From positions 20,646,001-20,710,000 of the forward strand of contig NC_091973.1 of the NCBI RefSeq assembly GCF_036711975.1: a stretch of DNA of 64,000 bases, in the 5' to 3' direction. Shown here piece by piece: positions 51,603 to 62,454 of this stretch; the stretch's first letter is position 1, and the number at the start of each line of letters is the position of its first letter. Origin of the DNA: Onthophagus taurus. Its lineage: Eukaryota > Arthropoda > Insecta > Coleoptera > Scarabaeidae. The notes under the pieces were generated by a model. The model did no database searches. It saw nothing but the letters and a program-made list of their open reading frames with translations, and was not told the origin of the DNA. The position numbers and the translations under genes were made by a program.

Positions 51603-53117
51603 TCATATATCTAATTTGTTTATTATGCCTGCATAATAACTACCTATATTTCCTGAATCTGATTTAAAATTAACTGACCTGTTAATGTTTTTGGTGATAT
51701 AGATAGCTTCAATATTCTTTCTGTTGAATGTATCTCCTTCAGTGGTCAACACTTTAGGCGTATCAAAGTTAAATTTATGACGATTCTTGATTGCATGTTG
51801 GCAAAGGGCTGTTTTATTAATAATTTTGTGTTGATTAGTATCGTATTTATGCTGTTTTATACGATTATGTAATTGTTGTTTACTTTCACCTATATACACC
51901 TTATTACAGTTATTACATTCTAATTGGTATATGGTATTAATTCTGTCCGTCTTATCTATTTTGTCTTTCATATTACTCAAAATATTGGTTAATTTATTAT
52001 TGTTATATTGTGCTAATTTGATTTCTTGAAATTCATATTTCTTAAAAATAGCTTTAATTTTATTGGTTATTGTCGGGATATATTTGATTTTATAGAATTT
52101 ACTTATTTTATCTCTATCTGCAACACTCCGTACGTCTAATTCATTCGAATCATTCTGATATAAAGTTTCCGTATGTGGTAAGTAATCTGTGATCTTTGTT
52201 TGAGTTTGGGTTACACCCTTATTCTTGTTGTCAATACTTGCATTATTATGTTTGCTTGGTCTCATTTTTGCAATAATCTGATCTCCATTTAAGTTTGATC
52301 TTTGTTCAACATTAGCAATATTGCTCTGTTGTGTGTTTATAGGTATTGATTGTTTGACTTTATTATAATTATTGTACCAAATATTATTAATTAATGTTCT
52401 TGGGTATGCATTTTCTAAAAGGATATTATATATTTTGGTCTTTATTTCTTTCATGTATATATCATCAGTTAAAATAATAGCTCGACGGATTAAATTATTA
52501 ATAGTATTTATTATCTGAGTTCTTGGATGATTACTTAAATAATGAAGAGTTCTATTGCTACTGATGTCTTTTTTATACCAAGATGTGTATATCTTATTGT
52601 GTTCTTTATTTATTGTAATATTCATATCCAAATATGCTATTTGTTCATTGTGTAACGTTTCGACTGTAAATTGTAAGCGTGGGTTGTATTCATTAAATTT
52701 GACCAAAAGTTGTTTATATTGATTTTTAGGTAGAATGATTAGCAAATCATCTATGTATTTTGTAATTAAGAAAGGTTTAATGAAAGTGTCGTTTAATTGT
52801 GTGTCAAGTAACGAGTTCATCACTATGCCACTCAGATTTACGCTTAAGTTGGAGCCCATAGGAAGTCCATATATTTGTTTATAAAAAGTGTTATTAAATT
52901 TAAAATAGCTGTTATGTGTACAAAGCTTTATTCCATCTAAAAATATTTTTTTGTCTTTTATGCAAGTAAAGTTTTCAATTTTATTCCAATTTTCATCTAT
53001 GATTTTAAGCATGAGTTTTAACGGAATATTTGTAAAAAGGGACTTCGCATCAAAGCTTACTATGTCAATATCTTCATAGTTTTCAATCTCCAATTCATCG
53101 AGACGCTTCTTAAGCAT
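51603..53117 (-). CDS. Penelope-like RT with GIY-YIG endonuclease (left copy)
   Basis: The 504-aa frame carries VSFDAKSLFTNIP, YGLPMGSNLSVNLSGIVM, the catalytic KYIDDLLII, AYLDMNITINKEHNK, a linker, then a zinc-type ECNNCNKVYIGESKQQLHNR GIY-YIG nuclease. The usual N-terminal region of Penelope proteins is missing, so this is a 5'-truncated copy despite the intact frame. It is identical in protein sequence to the right copy. Confidence 0.9.
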   Translation of the reverse strand: MLKKRLDELEIENYEDIDIVSFDAKSLFTNIPLKLMLKIIDENWNKIENFTCIKDKKIFLDGIKLCTHNSYFKFNNTFYKQIYGLPMGSNLSVNLSGIVMNSLLDTQLNDTFIKPFLITKYIDDLLIILPKNQYKQLLVKFNEYNPRLQFTVETLHNEQIAYLDMNITINKEHNKIYTSWYKKDISSNRTLHYLSNHPRTQIINTINNLIRRAIILTDDIYMKEIKTKIYNILLENAYPRTLINNIWYNNYNKVKQSIPINTQQSNIANVEQRSNLNGDQIIAKMRPSKHNNASIDNKNKGVTQTQTKITDYLPHTETLYQNDSNELDVRSVADRDKISKFYKIKYIPTITNKIKAIFKKYEFQEIKLAQYNNNKLTNILSNMKDKIDKTDRINTIYQLECNNCNKVYIGESKQQLHNRIKQHKYDTNQHKIINKTALCQHAIKNRHKFNFDTPKVLTTEGDTFNRKNIEAIYITKNINRSVNFKSDSGNIGSYYAGIINKLDI

Positions 53118-53173
53118 AAAGGCATTTTTAACGTCGTAATGATTTTCATCATTTAAATTATTCAGAGATTTAT

Positions 53174-53200
53174 TTAAAAATATAGAATATATATAAATAT
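53174..53200. repeat. 27-bp AT-rich palindrome centre
   Basis: This spacer separates two inverted 2087-bp arms that both begin ATAAATCTCTGAATAATTTA when read outward. Such a short spacer between long arms is unstable in most cells, so the arrangement is probably young or needs checking as an assembly product. Confidence 0.85.
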
Positions 53201-53256
53201 ATAAATCTCTGAATAATTTAAATGATGAAAATCATTACGACGTTAAAAATGCCTTT

Positions 53257-54771
53257 ATGCTTAAGAAGCGTCTCGATGAATTGGAGATTGAAAACTATGA
53301 AGATATTGACATAGTAAGCTTTGATGCGAAGTCCCTTTTTACAAATATTCCGTTAAAACTCATGCTTAAAATCATAGATGAAAATTGGAATAAAATTGAA
53401 AACTTTACTTGCATAAAAGACAAAAAAATATTTTTAGATGGAATAAAGCTTTGTACACATAACAGCTATTTTAAATTTAATAACACTTTTTATAAACAAA
53501 TATATGGACTTCCTATGGGCTCCAACTTAAGCGTAAATCTGAGTGGCATAGTGATGAACTCGTTACTTGACACACAATTAAACGACACTTTCATTAAACC
53601 TTTCTTAATTACAAAATACATAGATGATTTGCTAATCATTCTACCTAAAAATCAATATAAACAACTTTTGGTCAAATTTAATGAATACAACCCACGCTTA
53701 CAATTTACAGTCGAAACGTTACACAATGAACAAATAGCATATTTGGATATGAATATTACAATAAATAAAGAACACAATAAGATATACACATCTTGGTATA
53801 AAAAAGACATCAGTAGCAATAGAACTCTTCATTATTTAAGTAATCATCCAAGAACTCAGATAATAAATACTATTAATAATTTAATCCGTCGAGCTATTAT
53901 TTTAACTGATGATATATACATGAAAGAAATAAAGACCAAAATATATAATATCCTTTTAGAAAATGCATACCCAAGAACATTAATTAATAATATTTGGTAC
54001 AATAATTATAATAAAGTCAAACAATCAATACCTATAAACACACAACAGAGCAATATTGCTAATGTTGAACAAAGATCAAACTTAAATGGAGATCAGATTA
54101 TTGCAAAAATGAGACCAAGCAAACATAATAATGCAAGTATTGACAACAAGAATAAGGGTGTAACCCAAACTCAAACAAAGATCACAGATTACTTACCACA
54201 TACGGAAACTTTATATCAGAATGATTCGAATGAATTAGACGTACGGAGTGTTGCAGATAGAGATAAAATAAGTAAATTCTATAAAATCAAATATATCCCG
54301 ACAATAACCAATAAAATTAAAGCTATTTTTAAGAAATATGAATTTCAAGAAATCAAATTAGCACAATATAACAATAATAAATTAACCAATATTTTGAGTA
54401 ATATGAAAGACAAAATAGATAAGACGGACAGAATTAATACCATATACCAATTAGAATGTAATAACTGTAATAAGGTGTATATAGGTGAAAGTAAACAACA
54501 ATTACATAATCGTATAAAACAGCATAAATACGATACTAATCAACACAAAATTATTAATAAAACAGCCCTTTGCCAACATGCAATCAAGAATCGTCATAAA
54601 TTTAACTTTGATACGCCTAAAGTGTTGACCACTGAAGGAGATACATTCAACAGAAAGAATATTGAAGCTATCTATATCACCAAAAACATTAACAGGTCAG
54701 TTAATTTTAAATCAGATTCAGGAAATATAGGTAGTTATTATGCAGGCATAATAAACAAATTAGATATATGA
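53257..54771 (+). CDS. Penelope-like RT with GIY-YIG endonuclease (right copy)
   Basis: The product is identical to that at 51603-53117: RT with PMGSNLS and KYIDDLLI, and a C-terminal GIY-YIG nuclease (VYIGESKQQLHNRIKQHK) with an upstream Cys pair. It starts at the conserved Met (MLKKRLDELEI), but the normal N-terminal domain is missing. Penelope-like elements use the nuclease to nick DNA and prime reverse transcription. Confidence 0.9.
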   Translation: MLKKRLDELEIENYEDIDIVSFDAKSLFTNIPLKLMLKIIDENWNKIENFTCIKDKKIFLDGIKLCTHNSYFKFNNTFYKQIYGLPMGSNLSVNLSGIVMNSLLDTQLNDTFIKPFLITKYIDDLLIILPKNQYKQLLVKFNEYNPRLQFTVETLHNEQIAYLDMNITINKEHNKIYTSWYKKDISSNRTLHYLSNHPRTQIINTINNLIRRAIILTDDIYMKEIKTKIYNILLENAYPRTLINNIWYNNYNKVKQSIPINTQQSNIANVEQRSNLNGDQIIAKMRPSKHNNASIDNKNKGVTQTQTKITDYLPHTETLYQNDSNELDVRSVADRDKISKFYKIKYIPTITNKIKAIFKKYEFQEIKLAQYNNNKLTNILSNMKDKIDKTDRINTIYQLECNNCNKVYIGESKQQLHNRIKQHKYDTNQHKIINKTALCQHAIKNRHKFNFDTPKVLTTEGDTFNRKNIEAIYITKNINRSVNFKSDSGNIGSYYAGIINKLDI

Positions 54772-55177
54772 TTAGTTACTAATTAATTGTAATTTTAGAT
54801 ATTGGTAAATTTTAAATTTGTAATTTGAATTGAATTGTATTGATTTCCGTAGAACACAATGTTAAAGAAAAACTGGTTCCGTCACGATATTCCTTCTTAT
54901 AGTCGCTAAGTCCATACGAACACGTTGAAATGTTTTGTAATTTGAAAAATTTATAAAATGTAAGATCATGGAAATATACACAATTTACCGATAGAATTGA
55001 TAAATTAATCAATAGGGATACTCGACAAAGGTACATTTTTGTTTTTGTTTTCCTTTTTGTTTTTCTTTTTGTTTTCTGTTTTTGTAATAATCTATGCGTT
55101 GTACGTTCAATTTGTTTTAACGATTTCCATAAAGGAGATAATTTCGTCGACGTTGCTTTTTAAATTTCTTTTTTATA

Positions 55178-55225
55178 GTGATTTCTGATGATGAACTATG
55201 TAAATAGTTCGAAACGTTAAATGAC
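55178..55225 (+). ncRNA. Hammerhead ribozyme motif of Penelope element 4
   Basis: This is the mirror of 48182-48229, with all core positions (CTGATGA, GAAA) and paired stems I and II. It lies 62 bp before the element's 3' end. Confidence 0.75.
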
Positions 55226-55287
55226 TTAACAATAAAATAAATACAAAATCAAGAGGAATTTCATGTATTTGGATTTTAATCATTAAA

Positions 55288-57835
55288 GAATAACCAATCC
55301 TCTTTAATCAATTAATATATTATAATTTATAAAATAATACAATTTACCAATCAACTCAATTTAAATAATATATTTAAACATTTTAAAATAAAATCTACAA
55401 TGAAAATAATACAAATTATAAAATTGTTTTAATACCTTTTCATTAAAGGATTTAGCCCACCTGCAAAATTCATGAAGTCATTCCATTAAGTAATAATAAT
55501 TTATTTCAGATAAATTATTAGATAAATTATAATTCTCAAATTAAATTTAACTTATCCTTTGAAAATTTGGTGTTCATAATAAAATGTAAATTATCCAATA
55601 CTTTCAATTTGCATGAAATTAAAGGTTCCTTAGATAAAATACCTCGCATAAATTGCAAACTTTAGTAAATCCTTACATATTAATTTTGAATTCTTTTGAT
55701 TAAATTTTTAATAGTGGAACTATTCAAGTTCGGGGTTGGGGAAATTTCAATTTTTACGATTGACGTTATTGCGAATAACCAGTTTTTTTTTGTATTAGAT
55801 CTGGGGATTTATGTGGCTCTAATAAGAATCTACTCTAAGATTCTTTCTCTTTTACGTATCAGATTTTGAGGGGTTCAGACGTTTTGTAAATTTTAGTTTG
55901 GGGACGACATTTTGGAATTTAAGTGTTGGGGTCGTACCAAATTATTTTTCCTGATTTTGGGGATTAATCATAGCGTGCTGTAGTTAATGGTATTAGAATT
56001 TTTAATGCTTGTTTGGCGGACTTTGCGGATTTGCTAATATTTCTCAAGAAATTCAACATTTTTGTCTGATACTAAGGAATCGACGTTCTGAGGCCTGTTA
56101 TTTTGGAGCATTTTATTTTGAGCATTTACTTTTGCTTTGAATCATTTAATTCTTGATTTGGAGCATTTTCGATTTGGAGAATTTTTGTTTTATTTCTTAA
56201 AAGAAGCTCTTTTCCCTTTTTGGAAGCCTTGATATTGGTGCCTTGTTGACTTTGGAATCTAGTCCTTTATTGGTCCTGAAATCAGGAAGAGTTGGAAATC
56301 TGTATCAAAGAACGTTGCTGGAAACATTATCATCATTGAAGTCATCGGTCAAGTTAGCGATTCTGAGGTCAGAGATATAGTATATAAGATTGTAATCTTT
56401 CTGAGAAGCCTGAGAGCTTTTAGTTAAAAAAAAAAAAAAAAAAAAATTACTTACCTGACGAAAGTCTATTTCATTTTTTTTAAAATTTTCTTTCACCGTT
56501 AACTCAGTTTGTGAAAGTATTCTTTTCATTGGGTTATTTTTTTTTTTTTATTATTTGTTTTGCGCGAAAATATAAACGGTTCTAGGGCAAGCTTGTTCAT
56601 ACGAAAGCGTAACGAATTTAAGTTCAGATCAATAATAATTTTTTTTTTATTCTATTCAAAATCTTTGCCCATAATAAAGATATCTATTTTTTTTATATAT
56701 TGTCAATATTATTTTTTTTTGAATTTATTATTACAAAGGAAATCCTGTGGATATTATTACTATATATTTTTTTAATAAAGAATTTTGTTATACGTTAATT
56801 CAGATTGTTTTATGATTCTTATTATTCTGATTCTATATATATTTCTGTTGTATTGTGTTTATTTCTTCTTACCAATTCTTTTATTTTTTTATCGTCACTT
56901 CGTAATTAGTGTGTGTCGCGGGTTGAATTACGTGGCGCCATATAAATTGAACCTCCCCTTCTTTACTGGGATAGCCGAGGTCTCGCGACAACATCGTGAA
57001 ACGAGCATTGGTTAACTTTTGCGTAATTTTGTTGATGTTTAATTGGGTTTCGGCTTTACAAATTTTTGGCGTTACAATTCATCCAAATTTTTATGATTAC
57101 CGCTGGAATAACTGGATTCATTCAGACGCTAAACATTTATACTTTTAGGTATTGGAAGAATTTTTTAAGACAATTTTCTGCCAGTGTTATATTGTATAAT
57201 TAAGATGTAAATTTATATTTACGGAACAACATCCTCAAAATACAGTCTTTAATACTGCTGTTTCAAAAACTGCAATAACTTGTGTGAACTCTGCATTGAT
57301 ATTGCAATAGTTAAATGTGCTTAGTGTTTGACATCAATGTATATGCAGCACTTCTTTACGGTAACAAACGACAACTCTCCACATTACTGTACTAATTTTA
57401 AAGTATAGGTCAAAAAGCACCCCGATTAGAAGGAGAGTCCACCACGTTCACGTCGTGCATCCTGGATAACGCTAACAATAAGAAAGGTTTGATAGTTACT
57501 TGCATCACTACTTGTATTGATGAGTTTCCATGATTCGTTACTGTTTGGGGTAGTTTCTGATATTAACCGTTTCCTAGAAATCGGCCTTAAAATTATCATT
57601 TGTTAAATTTTTTTTTAAATTTTTCGCATTTTTTAACAAGTGTGTACCACTTTTAAAATAATGCGCCCCCCATTTTATATTCTTGAAATCAGACATCAGA
57701 TTCGTCATCAGCGACCCCTAAAACCCCTAGTGACATGATTTCGCAACAATCGAAAAATTAATTCGTAAAATAATCGCACTTATCTCCAAAATCGGAAAGG
57801 GTGATTTCTACCCTTAAAACGGCGATCGGGCGGAA
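55288..57835. other. AT-rich stretch without supported genes
   Basis: Poly-A and poly-T runs (56424-56446), T-rich blocks and a short GC-richer patch (56910-57015) are present. Frames here are hydrophobic artefacts of T-rich sequence. 57400-57835 resembles repeat debris. Part of it might be the upstream portion of the retroelement whose env lies at 57936, but I see no pol domain. Confidence 0.45.
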
Positions 57836-57935
57836 ATGACAATATACGTGTCGAAAATTTTCCATACACTACTTGTGTGCCAAATTTCAAGAAAATCGCC
57901 GTATGTCACTTCCCTAGTGTTACTTGTTAGTATGG

Positions 57936-58964
57936 AACAGAATTCTATTAAGTTAATTGGTGGAACGCGCTGTTCCTATCTTGGAGAAGTAACGTGGAGT
58001 GTCCTTCCAACCAAAGAATGTACCTCGACATACACTACCCTATATCATGGCCCAGCGACTCAAGTTACCAGAAAAGGTACTGACCATAAGTATATAGTCG
58101 TGGAACACCAAGACCGTATCTTTGCGCTCAACATTTTGAAGAAGAACTTCATTTGCTATTCAGAGGTATAGTTAACTGAACATCCAAGACTGGTCCTGTA
58201 TTTTATCGAGAACAAAGAACTGATTCCGACTTCTCATCTTGTTAACCCGAGGGACGTATATTTGGCAGCATACATTAACAGTAAATTTATGTATGTTGAA
58301 CATGCATACAAGAAATCGCTGAACGTGTTGTACCGAGACACGGTTCGGAGCCGTTGTTTGATGAAGAGGGAGATACTCCAAAATAGACTGCTGATGGCTG
58401 CTCGTGCGCCAAGTGCTGTAAGTACTCTATTAAATAATCACCCTGGTTATGTGGGTCGAGTAATTGGGGAAGTGAAACTGTTGCATATCCGTAAGGAAAT
58501 CAAATGCTATAGCGAACTACCGTTATAACTTCATAGACGGCTCGAACCAGACTTATTTTATGGCTCCGCTGACGCATATTTTTACTAAAATGGGCGAGGA
58601 GGTGGATTGCAAGGTAGCGACTCCACTAATGTTCCCAATAAAAGATAAATGGGTATCTATAGGTCCACATGCAGTGTTACAAAATCCTCCTGATAAGCTA
58701 GATGTAAAGGAAGAATTGGCGTTTAAGTTCACTCCCTTATATAGTTTTGGAGCTGCCGGGTTATATACTCGAGAAGGTTTGGCTCCAGCTCAACATGCGA
58801 TTCGCTTGGGAATCGAACGTAATGCCATCCAAAATATTCTGATTAGGCGATTGCAGGGTAAACATACGTATGGTAGTGGGATAGATGTGGAAAACTTTTT
58901 TAACACCAGCGAACTGAGACAATTTGCAAAAAGTACCTTATCAGTGGATTTATTGGAATTATAG
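57936..58964 (+). pseudogene. env: Chuvirus-like envelope glycoprotein, degenerate
   Basis: Pieces at 57936-58171, 58175-58528 and 58535-58964 read in order with two or more stops. Recognisable parts are TYTTLYHGPATQV, YRDTVRSRCLMKREILQNRL, GYVGRVIGEVKLLHI, KCYSELPL and FIDGSNQTYFMAPLTHIFTK. This is the pattern of chuvirus (Jingchuvirales) class III glycoproteins, which insect BEL/Pao retroelements have captured as env. The copy is broken and cannot make a complete fusion protein. A polypurine tract and LTR follow. Confidence 0.55.
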
Positions 58965-59554
58965 TTGTATTTCAATTACTAAAAAGTATGGCGAGTGTAA
59001 TAATAAATGGATACGCATTGTATCGAACGGAGGGCTGTTGATTGGTTATTCTAGCCAGTCTTTGGAATAACTTAACTATGTGGCTATTAAACAAACATAG
59101 GCTCAGCGTGTGGCCATGTTCCTATTGAACCGAAAGTTCCTCCTGAACCTCAAATTGTAATACCCAAGAGAACCCGTTATCCGTCAGGGGCCGAACTACC
59201 AACCTGGATGAAACAATCAACGTCAGGGAATAAAGACATGCGAGCTAGCTGATCTACGGAGCAGCAAGTGTAGAGTGAGTCGCGAATGTGTCGTGTGCGC
59301 GAATAGAGTCATTTCCGTAGTGTGTAAACAGAAGAAAATTGTACTAATGGAAAGAGCAATAGAACTAAAAAGACAAAGTGCGGATAAAAAAAATGTTTAA
59401 TAAATTTAACTTCTTTAATCGTTGTTTTATTATGTTAATCTTGTTTACTACTAGTATCATATATCGGATAACATCGCCGTTATCGCAGTTTTATTTCTTG
59501 TTTGTGTAGTGTAAGTTGAAAAGAAACGCTTCTATGTACTAGCATTCATTTTTT

Positions 59555-60120
59555 AGGGGGAAGTGATGTGGCGAACCACAGGTTCGGTTAAAATTTATTG
59601 ATTGATTTTGTCTTTGATTTTCAATTTTTACTTTATTTGTTTTGAAAATGGTTCTCTGTATGATTTCTCACCTAGTTTAGTTTAGAACTAACGGTTTCGA
59701 CTGTTCGAGTTGTCGGCCAATGGAAACGATTGTTTAGATTAAGAGCGTTCGAAAGAAAGAGTTTAAAAATCTCAGACGGGAAAAAGAGAGGCAGTCCCGC
59801 AGTCTCGTAGTCCGAGATCAGTTGTGATCTTGCGATAGTAAATTGAAGTTGAAGAGTTTGGAAGTTGGAGACTTAAGGAAGAAGCCGAGGAGGCAGTCAC
59901 TTGAAAAGGCTGGAAGTAGCAGAGGCAGTTCCAGTGGGTGGAGAAGTAAAAAGTCGACTCGAGAATTGAGAAATAGGATCGTTGGTCGAAGGAACCCCGT
60001 GGCAACGATGAGATTTTTAAGCCTTTGCGAGTAATGTTTTGTAAAATCGTACTAATTGCTTACGTTCTGTTTGGTTTGGTATGTGTTTTTCCTACATCTA
60101 ATGCGGTATGTCTTCATACA
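59555..60120 (+). repeat. Polypurine tract and 3' LTR of a BEL/Pao-like retroelement
   Basis: AGGGGGAAG at about 59555-59563 is a typical polypurine tract, followed at once by TGATGTGGCGAACCACAGG. The next 500 bp are non-coding with AG-rich leader-like sequence (59800-59960). I cannot place the LTR end exactly or find the 5' LTR in the window. Confidence 0.5.
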
Positions 60121-60379
60121 ATCAAAATCACCCAAGTCAAAAAAAAATAATGTTATTAGCGATTGAACAATGAAAATAATACAAAAAACACTAAAAAGAA
60201 AATCCCTAAATTGAACCCGCACGACTCCGTATATTTGAGCTCAAAATAAAGCCATAATAAAAAAATAAAACTAAAATCAAAAATAAATTCGCCAATGAAA
60301 ATTATCGTAAAACAAAAAAACTAACTAATTCAATAGATCAAAAAAGTGGTAAGTACAAAAAACAAGTAACTGAATTATA

Positions 60380-62454
60380 CAGGGTGAATAAAAAGTCTGG
60401 AACACCTGAAATATCTTCAAAACGAGTTTCTTTCTGAAAGAATCCTTTCAGGTGTCAAAGACTATAATAAATTTGTCGTCTTTTCCTATATCTAAATTTT
60501 TTTTACAATGGCGTACATTTTCGGGGTCCAAGGGAGCAACATTTTTTTAAAAGGCGACCCCAATTTTTTATTCGATATTCTGAAAGAACACATTTTTTTC
60601 AGTATCTTAGAGCAAATTTTGAATTAGGTTGCATAAGAAAAATTCTGCGAAAAAATTTTTTTTTATTAATAAATATTTGATTTGGAGAAATTTCTAGTAG
60701 GCGCTGAAACTAATTGAAAATGCTTTCAAACTATCGCGATGCATGAACTTATCGAAATAATCGAAGTAGGCTTTGTTCGTATCTATGGTTACGTTGAATG
60801 ATATTTTTACAAACAAATAAATGATTAGTTGTTTGGTAATTTTGAACATTCAAAATTACTTTAATGTGTTAGTTAAATCAAATTTTCTTCGAAAATACAT
60901 AATTCTACTGTTAATTTCAAGAAATCTTCTAAAAAATGTCTCTTTCTGAAAAAGATAGAATTGAAATCCTCATGATGTGTGGTTACAGAGATATGAGAAG
61001 AACCACTGTGGAAGTCTGCGCACTTTTTAATGAACTACATAACGATCGCCCAGCAATATAACGAGCCACGGTGAGTAAAATTCTTGCTAAATACAGAGAT
61101 CATGGGCATGTGCGCGACTTGCCAAGATCTGGTCGTCCTACAATCGATGAAGATGCACGACTTGAAATTTTGTTAAGAGTTGCTGATAATCCTCATACGG
61201 CTTCTCGTGAAGTAGGTTTAGAAATGAATTTGAGTCAAAGTACTGTTCTCAATGTATTACACATAAATTCCATCCTTATAAAATTTCACTAACTCAAGAA
61301 CTAGTAGAAGATGATTTTGACCGTCGACTGCAATTCTGCGAACAAATGCAAATTCTGTGTAATAATGTTGTTTTTAAATATTGTTTTTTCGGACGAAGCT
61401 ACCTTTTCTTTAAGTGGAGCTGTAAACCGACAAAATTTCAGATATTGGACCTTAGGCAATCCCAAGTGGATGCAGGAGGCTCATACACAGTTTCCAAGAA
61501 AAGTTAATGTTTGGGCTGGTATAGTGAGAAACAGAATATTGGGAAAATTTTTTTTTATGAAAATCTGACAGGCGCTAGCTATTTGCAATTTTTACAGGAA
61601 GATGTGGTTCCAACACTAATAGCGATATACTCAGATGCAGATCAACCGGACAAATACGATAAACAACTATGGTTTCAGCAGGACGGCGCACCACCTCATT
61701 ATGCCCTTCTCGTTCGAACGTATTTGGATGATATTTTTCCACAAAAATGGATAGGTCGACGTGGGTTTTTAGAATGGCCACCTCGTTCCCCAGACTTAAC
61801 TCCCCCGGATTTCTTTTTATGGGGTCATTTAAAGAGTAAGGTATACGTTAATAAACCCGCGAACATCGACGATTTAAAGGTACGAATTCGGGAGGAGGTT
61901 AGGAAAAGTTGAACCTGCCATAATTGATAGAGTGCAAGATGAGTTTATTTTTAGGTTAGGGCACTGTCAAATAGTAAATGGACAACAGTTTGAGCATCTT
62001 ATTCATTGATATTTTCTGTTTTGTTTTGTATGTAAATAAAATCAATTTTTCTACTTATAAATGGATTTCTTTTCATAAAATTATTACATGGCAACGTAAT
62101 AGAAAGCTTGCTCTTAAAACAACAATGCCTTGCATGCTATGGTATAAAAAATGGGAATTGCAACGTCTACTAGAAATTTATGCAAATCAAAAATTTTCTT
62201 ATGTAACCTAATGCAAAATTTGCTCTAAGATACTCAAAAAAATGTATTCTTTCGTATTATCGAATAAAACATTGGGGTTGCCATTTAAAAAAATGTTGCC
62301 CCTTTGATCCCGAAAATGTACGCCACTGTAAAAAAAATTTAGACATAGGAAAAGACGACAAATTTATTATAATCTTTGACACCTGAAAGGATTCTTTCAA
62401 AAAGAAACTCGTTTTGAAGATATTTGAGGTGTTCCAGACTTTTTATTCACCCTG
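60380..62454 (+). mobile_element. CAGGGTG-ended mariner-superfamily element with long TIRs
   Basis: TA flanks (60378-60379 and 62455-62456) surround ends reading CAGGGTGAATAAAAAGTCTG in both directions. Similarity between the ends continues for about 260 bp with scattered mismatches, unusually long for mariner relatives. A frameshifted transposase lies between them. Confidence 0.9.
60936..61912 (+). pseudogene. Mariner-superfamily transposase with DD36D-like spacing, frameshifted
   Basis: The N-terminal part has MSLSEKDRIEILMMCGYRDM and RDLPRSGRPTIDEDARLEIL (paired helix-turn-helix). The catalytic residues are in [19 protein letters not shown] and PPRSPDLTPPDFFLWGHLKS. Between the second and third Asp there are 36 residues, more than in classic mariner (34). 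At least three frame breaks (near 61060, 61270-61380 and 61550) inactivate it. Confidence 0.85.

Larger units (their letters stand above)
48120..53173 (-). mobile_element. Penelope-like element 3, left arm of a palindrome
   Basis: Without its insert (48403-51365 plus one TTAA) the arm is exactly 2087 bp, the same as the right arm 53201-55287, and nearly identical in sequence. It contains an intact 504-codon frame on the minus strand and a hammerhead at 48182-48229. Both arms are truncated at the same 5' position. Confidence 0.9.
53201..55287 (+). mobile_element. Penelope-like element 4, right arm of the palindrome
   Basis: This arm is uninterrupted and 2087 bp long. It ends ...AATCATTAAA at 55287, where similarity to the left arm stops. 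The 3' part includes the hammerhead and runs of AAAAAC/GTTTTT. At least one base difference from the left arm (near 54860) shows that they are separate copies. Confidence 0.9.

Noticed and set aside
56305-57015. Hydrophobic frames in T-rich sequence
   Set aside because: Low-complexity Phe/Ile/Tyr strings are expected from poly-T DNA.
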